From an uncultured Myxococcales bacterium (GTDB lineage Bacteria > Myxococcota_A > UBA9042), in the NCBI GenBank assembly GCA_903929795.1, contig CAIYWC010000095.1, positions 1 through 64,000 of the forward strand: a stretch of DNA of 64,000 bases, written 5' to 3'. A program made the translations under genes and the position numbers. Shown one piece after another: positions 10,801-18,159 of this stretch (the first letter of the stretch is position 1; each line of letters opens with the position of its first letter). Below the pieces are notes generated by a model. That model saw nothing but the letters and a program-made list of their open reading frames with translations, was not told where the DNA came from and did no database searches.

Positions 10801-13711
10801 CGACGGCAACCTGTGCACAAGCGACGGCTGCACCGGCGGCACCTGCAGCCACGCCAACCTCAGCACGAGCGGGTTCTGCGACGACGGCAATGAATGCACG
10901 TTGGACGACACCTGTCAGTCCGGCGTCTGCGTGAGCGGCGCGCCGCAGGTCTGCACGGCACTGGACGGCTGTCACGGGATCGGCGTGTGCGACTCCGCGA
11001 GCGGCGCGTGCAGCAACCCCAATCTGCCCGACGGCACGACCTGCACGGACGGCACCACCTGCACCGTCAGCGATAAGTGCGCCACCGGCATTTGCACCGG
11101 CAATCCGCTGTTATGGAGCAAGGATTTCGGCAATCCAATCAATGCGGTCGTGGCGATGAGCGACGGAGGTGCGATCGCCGCCACAAGTACCGGCACGTCG
11201 CCGGTGCAGCTTGTGCGCGTGGACAGCCTTGGCAACACGCTATGGAGCAAACCGTTTGGCAGCGGTACGGCTGCGCTATCCAGCGGCGTGCTGAACGGTG
11301 CGGTAGCAGCGTTCGTCGGTGGCGACGTCAACACGGGCAACGGCTGGTTCCTCGCGGTCAACGTCGCCGACGGCAGCGCGGTCGCCAACGTCGTCGAGGA
11401 TAACGGCGATTGGGACAACCTGTTCGGCGTCGCGATCAACGGCAGCGGCTACGTTGCCGTGGGCAGCACCGGCGCCAAGGGCTGGATCGCCGCGCTCGAT
11501 GCGAGCGGCGTCAAAACTGCCAGCCACTCGTGCATCTCCCCGGATGTGAACAACAACTTGGTGCAATTGCGTGTCGTGACCAGCAACAACGACGGCGGTT
11601 GGACGGTCTCGGGCAGGCTGCATGCCGACGCCGGCAACGGTAGCCTCGGCTACGCGGCGCGCCTGGACAGCCAGGGCAACCCATTGTGGGGCAAGGCTTT
11701 CAGCGACGGCAACGTCACATCGACCGCGTTGGGCGCGATGATGCTCGCCGACGGCACGTTCGACGTCCTGAACACCGGCACCAGCGTCGCCACGACCTAC
11801 GGCTACGGCGGCGGCTGGAGCCTTTTGTTGCACCGCCTGGCCAGCGACGGCACGGAACTCTGGTCGCGCGTGGTGAACAAATCCACCAACGACGAGCGCC
11901 CGGTCAGCTTCGTGCAGCTGGCGGATGGCTTCGCCCTCGCTGGGTCAGACAGCTCCGCGACGGGTTTCTACGTCGTCCGCGCCGACCTCGCCGGCAACGC
12001 GCTGTGGGAATCCAATCTCGCCGGCTCCGCCGGCAGTCTGGCAGCCATCACCGCGACATCCAACGGATTTTGGCTCGGCGGCGCCCAGTCGGTCAGTGCC
12101 ACCGTCGTTGGCTACCTCGCGCGCATCGACGGCTATGGCAACGCGAACTGCACCGCTTCTGGCGACTGCGCGACGAAATCACTGACCGCGTGCAGCGACG
12201 GTAACGTCTGCACCGGTGACGCGTGCGCCGCTGGCACGTGCAGTCATGCCAACTTCGGCAGTGGCTTGCCGTGCGAGGACGGCAGCGCGTGCACGCTCGA
12301 CCTATGCGACGCCGCCGCAGGCTGCAACCCCAGCAATGTCGCCGACGGCTTGGCATGTGAGGACGGCAGCGCCTGCACGCTCAAGGACAGCTGCAAGGCG
12401 GGCGCGTGCGCCGCGGGCGTCAAGTCGACGTTCAGCCACGCCTTGGGCTTTGACTACTATGCCGGATTGACCGGCGTCGCTGTCAATGCAACGGGCTACG
12501 CGTATGCCGGCCGCGCGCATGGCACCGACAATTTGTGGATGGTTGTCACAGACTTGGGCGGCACGATCCTCAATGGCGACGCGAACGGCGACGCGGGCAA
12601 TGTCGTCGACCTCGGCGGCTTTGACGAGCTGCACGACGTGGTCACATCGGGCAGCGGTTGGACATTCGCTGGCAACACGGGTGCCGACCAGACGCACGAC
12701 GATGGCCTGCTCTACGCGGTCGCCGCGGACGGCCTGACCATGCTCTGGAAGAAGACCTACGGCGGCACCGGCCAGGACGAGTTGCACGCCATCGCAACGC
12801 GGCCCGGCGGCTACGTGGCTTGCGGCGGCACGTCTTCATCCTTGCTGGGCGGTGACGAGAACTTCTGGCTCCTCACGACGGACGCGAGCGGCAACAACGC
12901 GACATCACATAACTTTTATGACCAGGCGAGCTATTACCAGAGCTGCGCTGGCGTCATCGTCGCCGCCAACGGCGACATCGTCATGGCCGGACGCGCGGAC
13001 AATGGCGGCTGGGTCGTGCGCACCGACGCAAGCGGCGCCAAGCTGTGGGACAAGCGCATCGCTGGCGATTTCAACGCCACCACAAGCCTCGGCACCGGCT
13101 TGAGCAAGGTCGTGGAAGTCGCGGGTACTTTGTACGTCGTGGGCAGCTACGTCGCCGGTCCTGCCGCGACAAGCAAGGTCTGGCTTGTCGCCCTGGACGC
13201 CAACGGCAACGTGTTGTGGCAAAAGACCTACGGCTCCACCGCGGATGACTTCGGCAGCGGCATCGCCGCCACCGGCGACGGCCTGATCCTCGCTGGCGCG
13301 ACGGACGGCTTTGGCGCGCCCGCCCGCGAAGGCTACGTCGTCCGCACGGACCTGAACGGCAACCTGCTGTGGCAAAAAGCCATCCCGAGGCCGTCCGACA
13401 GCACCAACGCGACCGGCACGTGCAGCCTCGCCGCGGTCGCCACCGCCACCGACGGCTTTGTCATTGCCGGCACCGACGACCAAAAAGGCTGGGGCGACGG
13501 CTGGATCGTCAAGCTCGACAGCTGGGGCAACGTCACCTGCGCCGACAGCGGCAGCTGCGGCGGCGAGGCCGAAACCTTCTGCGACGACGCCAATCCGTGC
13601 ACCGCGGACGTCTGCGCCGCGGCCACCAACGGCCTCTGCAGCCACACGCAACTCGCCGACGGCAGCGTGTGCGGCACCGGCAAGACCTGCACCACCGGCG
13701 TCTGCAAGTAG
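7826..13711 (+). CDS. Giant lipoprotein alternating Cys-rich repeats and beta-propeller-like blocks
   Basis: The product is 1961 residues. The signal peptide ends in the lipobox LLSAC (Cys at about residue 25), followed by an Asp/Ala/Thr-rich low-complexity linker to about residue 110. Cys-rich CxDGNxCTxDxC modules fill about 8150-9730. Three beta-propeller-like blocks follow (about 9735-10745, 11100-12135 and 12425-13530). Each is made of strands of the type DxxGNxLWxKTF and is separated from the next by shorter Cys-rich spacers. The first two blocks close with closely similar text, a GYLxRIDGxGN motif followed by SGDCATK, showing block duplication. A nearly exact 165-base tandem duplication lies at 9335-9727. 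An outer-surface stalk carrying three recognition domains is inferred. It is coupled to the TPR gene upstream. Confidence 0.85.
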   Translation: MKHEAKMIARSFLAVGVLLSACTEQIPAAQQFLDQQDAVADVVVGTDAVADAADVLASDAHPDADASGTDATTPDVDTAGTDATPDATPDAAPDATLDAAPDAPDTAAACVLALCDDQNPCTDDSCGDAGACIHAANAAKCSDGNACTVGDTCAASVCAPGAVTGCDDGNSCTADSCDPTQGCLHAAASGACTLADKCVSAAGCQEGACVALGAVSCEDGNPCTTDSCDPASGCSHANTAAVCSDGNACTVGDACAGGTCAGGAAASCNDNNPCTTDSCDPADGCTTTFNTSACNDGNDCNSGDVCALGVCKGSGGLDCDDGNPCTSDGCTPQSGCSHVAQADGTACGAKSCGSGGWQDASTCLAGSCSATPTVQDCDDQDACTNDACNALQGCLHTFNTASCEDGDACTSGDVCASGTCKGVGISCDDGQLCTTDSCDAKSGCGHAANTLACDDGNTCSVGDQCAGGTCTPGAAPLDCDDKNPCTTDGCSAGGCTHTNNANTCSDGNACTQTDTCQAGACVGASPVTCSASDQCHTAGTCDTTSGSCSNPAKSNGATCSDGNACTQTDTCQAGACVGASPVTCSASDQCHTAGTCDTTSGSCSNPAKSNGATCSDGNACTQTDTCQAGACVGVPLLWAQQVGSDLEHSISAIAGLDDGGAVVALQTKTGSGIDTTVSRYDSLGNSLWSKTFALAGDDILNDGVQSGSVVAFVGHQDSKPGAWFLALNIADGSTFAQTYGACGESAILVDGTGYATVGGSYFGRLNSDGTLKTSYSYAAPVGLALSHLTATANGGWVLVGTIPSGCCGTNGYVFGVNSAGKNLWNLTLNDGKDATSVPVGVAALPDGSVNVLNGAFSNPDIAYVLYMHRINTVGADMWQRKVGTVNNSKVPSGFRAVNGGFVASGYSKIAPSGLFALQVDLAGNTLWEIHPQNGDAWAAGYAIAPAGQGFWIGGQQDTAGPRQGYLERIDGFGNATCAVSGDCATKTLGACGDGNLCTSDGCTGGTCSHANLSTSGFCDDGNECTLDDTCQSGVCVSGAPQVCTALDGCHGIGVCDSASGACSNPNLPDGTTCTDGTTCTVSDKCATGICTGNPLLWSKDFGNPINAVVAMSDGGAIAATSTGTSPVQLVRVDSLGNTLWSKPFGSGTAALSSGVLNGAVAAFVGGDVNTGNGWFLAVNVADGSAVANVVEDNGDWDNLFGVAINGSGYVAVGSTGAKGWIAALDASGVKTASHSCISPDVNNNLVQLRVVTSNNDGGWTVSGRLHADAGNGSLGYAARLDSQGNPLWGKAFSDGNVTSTALGAMMLADGTFDVLNTGTSVATTYGYGGGWSLLLHRLASDGTELWSRVVNKSTNDERPVSFVQLADGFALAGSDSSATGFYVVRADLAGNALWESNLAGSAGSLAAITATSNGFWLGGAQSVSATVVGYLARIDGYGNANCTASGDCATKSLTACSDGNVCTGDACAAGTCSHANFGSGLPCEDGSACTLDLCDAAAGCNPSNVADGLACEDGSACTLKDSCKAGACAAGVKSTFSHALGFDYYAGLTGVAVNATGYAYAGRAHGTDNLWMVVTDLGGTILNGDANGDAGNVVDLGGFDELHDVVTSGSGWTFAGNTGADQTHDDGLLYAVAADGLTMLWKKTYGGTGQDELHAIATRPGGYVACGGTSSSLLGGDENFWLLTTDASGNNATSHNFYDQASYYQSCAGVIVAANGDIVMAGRADNGGWVVRTDASGAKLWDKRIAGDFNATTSLGTGLSKVVEVAGTLYVVGSYVAGPAATSKVWLVALDANGNVLWQKTYGSTADDFGSGIAATGDGLILAGATDGFGAPAREGYVVRTDLNGNLLWQKAIPRPSDSTNATGTCSLAAVATATDGFVIAGTDDQKGWGDGWIVKLDSWGNVTCADSGSCGGEAETFCDDANPCTADVCAAATNGLCSHTQLADGSVCGTGKTCTTGVCK
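9335..9727 (+). repeat. 165-bp tandem duplication within the giant lipoprotein gene
   Basis: Two consecutive 165-base units begin at 9335 and 9500 and differ at about two positions (tgccag/tgtcag and cagtgcg/cagcgcg). A third partial unit runs from 9665 to about 9727. Each unit encodes 55 residues beginning CSDGNACTQTDTC. Other modules in this gene are far more diverged, so this duplication is recent and may vary in copy number between strains. Confidence 0.9.
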
Positions 13712-13833
13712 GCGCCGCCATGCACCGACTCCTGGCCTTGCACCAGCGCCGTTGGGAGGCGTGGCTTGACTTCTCGCGTGCGCGGCGGTACGCGTCACCG
13801 CACAGCGCGCATCGGGGTGCGCTGCGGGAACCC

Positions 13834-14769
13834 ATGGATATTGAGCAATTGCAGGCCTTTTTGGCCATCGTGGACCATGGCTCGGTGCTGGGCGCGGCGG
13901 ATGCGCTGAAGCTGCCGCGTTCGACCGTGCGCGCGAAACTGGACGCGCTGGAGCAGGAATTCGGCGTGGCACTGCTGACGCGGACGCGGGATGGCGCCGA
14001 GGCGACGGCGGCCGGCGTGGCGCTGGCGGAGCGGGCGCGGTCTCTGGTCAACCAGCTGCGGTCGCTGCCGAGCGCCGTTCGCGACGAGATGAATGTGCCA
14101 ACCGGCGAACTGCACCTGCGTGTGCCGGTCGGGCCGCCGCCCGAGTTACTGGGCCTGCTCATCAGCGCGTTCCGCGAGCGCCATCCGCAAGTGCCGCTGC
14201 ATCTCAGCTTTGCCGAGGATCCGCTGGCGCAATTGCCCGCCGACGTCGATTTGGTGCTGCATTTTGGTCCGAACCTGCCGCGTGGGCCGTTTCGCACCCA
14301 AGGGCTGATCACCCTGGACGAGCAGCTGCTCGCGTCTCCGGAATACCTGGCGGCGCACGGCACGCCGCGGACGTTGGCGGAGCTGCAGGACCACCCGCTG
14401 CTGATTTGGCGCCCGCCGGGCGAAGATGGCCGCGCGCTGCCGATGCGCGCAGGCGGGCTGGTGCCGGTCAAGCCGGCGATTGTCGCGGCGGACGTTCACC
14501 TGCTGCGGATGCTCGTGGCGGCGGGCGCGGGCATTGGGCTGCTGCCGAACCCGCCAGTGCCGGTCAGCCTGGAGTCCGACGGGCTGGTCCCGGTGCTCAA
14601 GGAGCTCGTCGGCCAGCCGTGCGTCGTGCGGTTGGCGATCCCGGAGGCGCGGGCGGCGACGCCCCGCACGCGCGCGGCGGTGGCGCTGATTCGGGAGATG
14701 GCCGAGGGCACGCTCGGCTTCCTGCCGCCGGAGGACGACGCCGGCGAGTTGGACGAGTCTGCCGCGTAA
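13834..14769 (+). CDS. LysR-family transcriptional regulator
   Basis: The product is 311 residues, the usual LysR size. The N-terminal winged helix-turn-helix is clear (MDIEQLQAFLAIVDHGSVLG, then AADALKLPRSTVRAKLDALE at about residues 21-40). An effector-binding domain (about 90-300) follows, with the typical stretches LHLRVPVGPPPELL, LITLDEQLLASPEYL, LLIWRPPG and MLVAAGAGIGLLP. The ATG gives the canonical LysR start MDIEQLQAF; an upstream extension is not LysR-like. LysR regulators often control a divergent neighbour, but the flanking gene here is a plus-strand lipoprotein and the next genes downstream converge on it, so its target cannot be read from position. Confidence 0.9.
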   Translation: MDIEQLQAFLAIVDHGSVLGAADALKLPRSTVRAKLDALEQEFGVALLTRTRDGAEATAAGVALAERARSLVNQLRSLPSAVRDEMNVPTGELHLRVPVGPPPELLGLLISAFRERHPQVPLHLSFAEDPLAQLPADVDLVLHFGPNLPRGPFRTQGLITLDEQLLASPEYLAAHGTPRTLAELQDHPLLIWRPPGEDGRALPMRAGGLVPVKPAIVAADVHLLRMLVAAGAGIGLLPNPPVPVSLESDGLVPVLKELVGQPCVVRLAIPEARAATPRTRAAVALIREMAEGTLGFLPPEDDAGELDESAA

Positions 14770-15345
14770 CCAGGCGAAATATGGACCCAAAGCCAAGACC
14801 GTATGCCGCTTGGTGGGTCAGCGTTCCGTTGACATGCGATTCCGGACTTACGCGCAAGTGCTTGCGATCAATGCATAACGCAGATGGTGCCGCCGGTCGC
14901 CTCAGTGGGCTGAGGCAGGGCCCGCTTCATCAGGCCGTGGAGCCGATAGCCGACCTGGACGCCCGGGATGACGCCGCGTCAGCGCCAGCGCGCGCGCGGG
15001 GCAAGACGTGCGGTTGTGGATGATCCGGCGCTTCCCAGGCGCTCGCCGCAGGCGGTGGATGGCTTCGCCGGCTCCGGGGCGGGTGGCGGGTGCGGGCGCG
15101 CGCTCTCGGCGTCCAGCCCATGAAGTCGGCACCACGGACTGGGCGGCCGCATCGGCTGGCATGTCCGGAACGCCGGCGGGCTCAAGCGGCGGACCGTCGA
15201 CTCCAACCGATGTTTGAGATCCAGCCTTGTCGATCCGCGGCGTGCCCGCTTCGAAACATGCGCGCGGTCCCGGTCCGAAGTGCAACAGGTTCAACCGGAA
15301 GCGTTTGGCGTCCGACGTGGGTTAGGATGTTCGGCGTCGGTCGGA
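14770..15345. other. Intergenic region between convergent LysR gene and radical SAM operon
   Basis: These 576 bases hold several overlapping open frames on both strands, rich in Arg, Pro and Ala as expected from high GC. None has a ribosome binding site or a recognisable motif. A TTGACA lies at 14830 without a matching -10. The region may be gene remnants, but nothing is identifiable. Confidence 0.5.
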
Positions 15346-18159
15346 TCAGGCGCGCAGCGGCCATGCAAAGGGCATCACGCCGCTTGGTGCAACGACCGCG
15401 GCGGCAATCGCCCCCGCCACCCGCATCACCGTCAGTCCGTGCTGCGCCGCGAGAAAGCTTGGCCGACCCCGACGAATCGCATCGCGCACCTCAGCAATCA
15501 CCGCCTGCGTCGCGTCGCGTTCGGCGACCCCCAGCATGCGGGCATGGCCGTCTCGCGTTAGCGTCACGCGCGAGCGACCGCGACTCACGTTGACGTCCAG
15601 CGTGCCCGAAGTGCCGTACGCGCGCAGCTCCCTTCGCACCTCGCCGCCGCCGATTTGGACGGTCAGCACCAGCTCCAGTTCCGGCGTCCGCACGGTCGAC
15701 GTCAGCGCTGCGTCGTACCCGTCCAACCAGCGGGCATCCACGACAACCGCGTCTGCCAGCCGTTCGCCGAAAATCGAGACTTCGTGAATCAACAGGTCGT
15801 ACAGCTGCGCCATCGCGTACCGCGTCGGATGCGGACCGTCGTTCAGGCTTGGCTCCACGCGCAGTTGTTCGACGCGCTGCAGCGCCCCGATCCGCCCACG
15901 GGCAATTGCATCGTGCAGCGTCTGGACCGCGGGTTCGGCGCGCGTCGTGTGCGCGACGAAACAGCGCGGCCCCGACAGGTTCGCAAAAGTCGCCAGCAGT
16001 TCGGCTTCGGCGAGATTGGCCGCGAGCGGCTTCTCGCATAACACGTGCACACCGAGCGCCAGAAGCGGCAACGCCAGCGGCGCATGGGTCTCCGTAGGCG
16101 TGGCGATGCTCACGACCGACACACCGTGCTCGACCAACGCTTCAAGCGTGTGCGCCGGTGGCCGCGTCAGACCCAGCTGCGCCAGGGCGTCCGCATCCCG
16201 GGCATGGCGGACAAACGCGGTCACAGCGTCTGCCCCGAGCAGGTCCCGCCACGCCGCAGCATGGCGCTTGCCCATCCGGCCCAGACCAATCACCGCAGCG
16301 CGCGCCGCCAACAGCCGGGGCACAGCGTGAAACTCGCCAGTCCCGAACTTGGCCGCGTATTCCTTGCGAATCCCCGGGCACACGGCGTCAAACCGGCAGG
16401 CGTGGCAGAAATCCGGCTTCACGCAGGACGGATCGCCCACACCGATGCCGACGTGCGCCTGCGCTTCACCGTACACGTCGACATCGCCATCCAGCACGCA
16501 CGGCGGCACACCGCACGGGTGGATCAAGTTGTCCAGCACGAGGCCCATCGCGCGTGCCAACAAGAGGCCCGCGCGGAAGGGCGCAGCCAGCTCGGCCATG
16601 CGCGGCAGGACATCGGGGTCCAACGGTCCATCGCCGATGTGGCTCGCCACGGCGAGGCTGAGTGTCAGCGCCGGATAGCTGCCCAGCTCGCGGGCGACGA
16701 ACGCAATGAATGCGGGGAATTCTGCGGCGGACTGGCGCGTAATGACGTGGTTGAGGGTGACTGAGATGCCCGCTTCACACAGCCGCCGAATTCCGGCGAC
16801 GGTCCGCGCGTGGGTGCCCGGCGCGGCGGTCAGCGCATCGGACGCCGCCGCATCATGGTGATGGAGGGCGACGAGCGCCTGGTCGAGCCCCGCCGCCGCC
16901 ATTTGCCTCGCGAGCGCGCCATCGCCAAGTCGAGTCGCGTTGGTCTGAATGCCGATCCGCCCCACGCCCGCCTTACGCGCGGTGGCGATGATGGCGAGCA
17001 GGTCGCGATGCAACGTGGGTTCGCCGCCCGTAAATGTCACGGAGAGTTCTTCGCCATCGGCCGCTTGCAGGACGCGGATGCGCTCCTGCACGGAGTCGAG
17101 CGACAGCTCGGGGCCGGAGAAATCGACCCAGCAAAACCCGCAGCGTTGATTGCACGCGTGGAGAATGCGGATCACGTGCTCCCGCGAGGCGCTCCGCCCC
17201 GAGGTGCCGACGGCTTGCACGTCCAAGTCGATGTGCACCCCTTCCGGCTTGGTGCGCCGGCCGCCCGGCAGCCACGCCAGCGAACGGTCGGGATCGAACG
17301 GCGTGACGGCCGCGTTGCCAAAGTGCGCCGCCAAGGACCGCTCCACGCCTTGACAGCGGCCCGTCAGCGCGCAACCCAGGCAAGGCGGCAAGTGAACGCG
17401 CCCCGAAGCGTCGCGCGCGCCTTCCACCGTCAGCAGGGGCGTCATCTTGGCGACGTTGCGAAAGGCGCACGGATGGAACCCTTCCGTGCTCGCGAGACGG
17501 ACCGCAATGCCCGCAGCGGCCAGCAAGCTCAGCGCCTTCCCGAGATCGCTCTCCGCTTGGGAAGGCAACACATGGAGCGCATCGGGCGCCTCAGGCTCGC
17601 GCGAACGGTACGGCACGAAGCGAAATGCCGTTAGATTCGGCCAGCGCGTCACGGCCAAATGCGCCAGCGGCAACAAGGAGGCTTGCGTCGCCCGATTCAC
17701 CGGCGTTTCCAACTCCACGGGCAGGCCTGACGCGAGCGCGCGGTCAATCCCCAGCGCCGTCAGCTCGAACGCGCGTGGCATACGGGTCGCCGCCGCGGCA
17801 GTCGCAGCGTCATGGCCGAAGATGCCGATGCGCAATCCGCTCACGTCCGCCGCGATGAGCGCTTGCAGGTAGCGCGGATCGCCCAGCCTGAAACCGTTGG
17901 TATGAAGCAACGCGGTCGCACCCGTCGCCCGGATACGGCGGATGACCTCCGGCAGCAAGCGGTGCAGCGTGGGCTCGCCGCCGCCGAGAATGACACCCGC
18001 GGGCTGCTCACGCTCCAGAAGCGCCATCAGGCGGCCGAGCACGCGGTCATCGCCCAAGTCCGGCGTCATGCGCGGCACGTGCTGGGCGCAAAAGACGCAG
18101 TGGGCGTTGCACGCGTCCGTGACGGAGAACGGTACGATCGAGCGCTGGTTGTTGCTCAC
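15346..18159 (-). CDS. Double radical SAM protein fused to a Gfo/Idh/MocA oxidoreductase
   Basis: The product is 937 residues. Module 1 has the iron-sulfur motif CNAHCVFC (Cys at about 17, 21, 24) and the SAM-binding GGGEPT near 60. It ends with a Cys cluster CLGCALTGRC (about 260-269) followed by AAHFG. Module 2 repeats the plan: CNQRCGFC (about 336-343), FTGGEPT (about 377-383) and the Cys cluster CHACRFDAVC (about 585-594) followed by AAKFG. Both clusters look like SPASM/twitch auxiliary-cluster ligands, so the two modules are an internal duplication. From about 622 a Rossmann domain GLGRMGKRHAAAW begins, with CEKPLA near 708-713 and a C-terminal substrate fold, as in NAD(P)-dependent Gfo/Idh/MocA enzymes. 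The GTG at 18159 overlaps the upstream stop as GTGA, the arrangement that decides the start. It is the third gene of the operon. Substrate unknown. Confidence 0.88.
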   Translation of the reverse strand: MSNNQRSIVPFSVTDACNAHCVFCAQHVPRMTPDLGDDRVLGRLMALLEREQPAGVILGGGEPTLHRLLPEVIRRIRATGATALLHTNGFRLGDPRYLQALIAADVSGLRIGIFGHDAATAAAATRMPRAFELTALGIDRALASGLPVELETPVNRATQASLLPLAHLAVTRWPNLTAFRFVPYRSREPEAPDALHVLPSQAESDLGKALSLLAAAGIAVRLASTEGFHPCAFRNVAKMTPLLTVEGARDASGRVHLPPCLGCALTGRCQGVERSLAAHFGNAAVTPFDPDRSLAWLPGGRRTKPEGVHIDLDVQAVGTSGRSASREHVIRILHACNQRCGFCWVDFSGPELSLDSVQERIRVLQAADGEELSVTFTGGEPTLHRDLLAIIATARKAGVGRIGIQTNATRLGDGALARQMAAAGLDQALVALHHHDAAASDALTAAPGTHARTVAGIRRLCEAGISVTLNHVITRQSAAEFPAFIAFVARELGSYPALTLSLAVASHIGDGPLDPDVLPRMAELAAPFRAGLLLARAMGLVLDNLIHPCGVPPCVLDGDVDVYGEAQAHVGIGVGDPSCVKPDFCHACRFDAVCPGIRKEYAAKFGTGEFHAVPRLLAARAAVIGLGRMGKRHAAAWRDLLGADAVTAFVRHARDADALAQLGLTRPPAHTLEALVEHGVSVVSIATPTETHAPLALPLLALGVHVLCEKPLAANLAEAELLATFANLSGPRCFVAHTTRAEPAVQTLHDAIARGRIGALQRVEQLRVEPSLNDGPHPTRYAMAQLYDLLIHEVSIFGERLADAVVVDARWLDGYDAALTSTVRTPELELVLTVQIGGGEVRRELRAYGTSGTLDVNVSRGRSRVTLTRDGHARMLGVAERDATQAVIAEVRDAIRRGRPSFLAAQHGLTVMRVAGAIAAAVVAPSGVMPFAWPLRA

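Noticed and set aside
14902-15294. 130-residue minus-strand frame downstream of the radical SAM operon, considered as a precursor peptide or transposase fragment
   Set aside because: Its start has no ribosome binding site, its composition is random high-GC and no leader/core or transposase motif is present.
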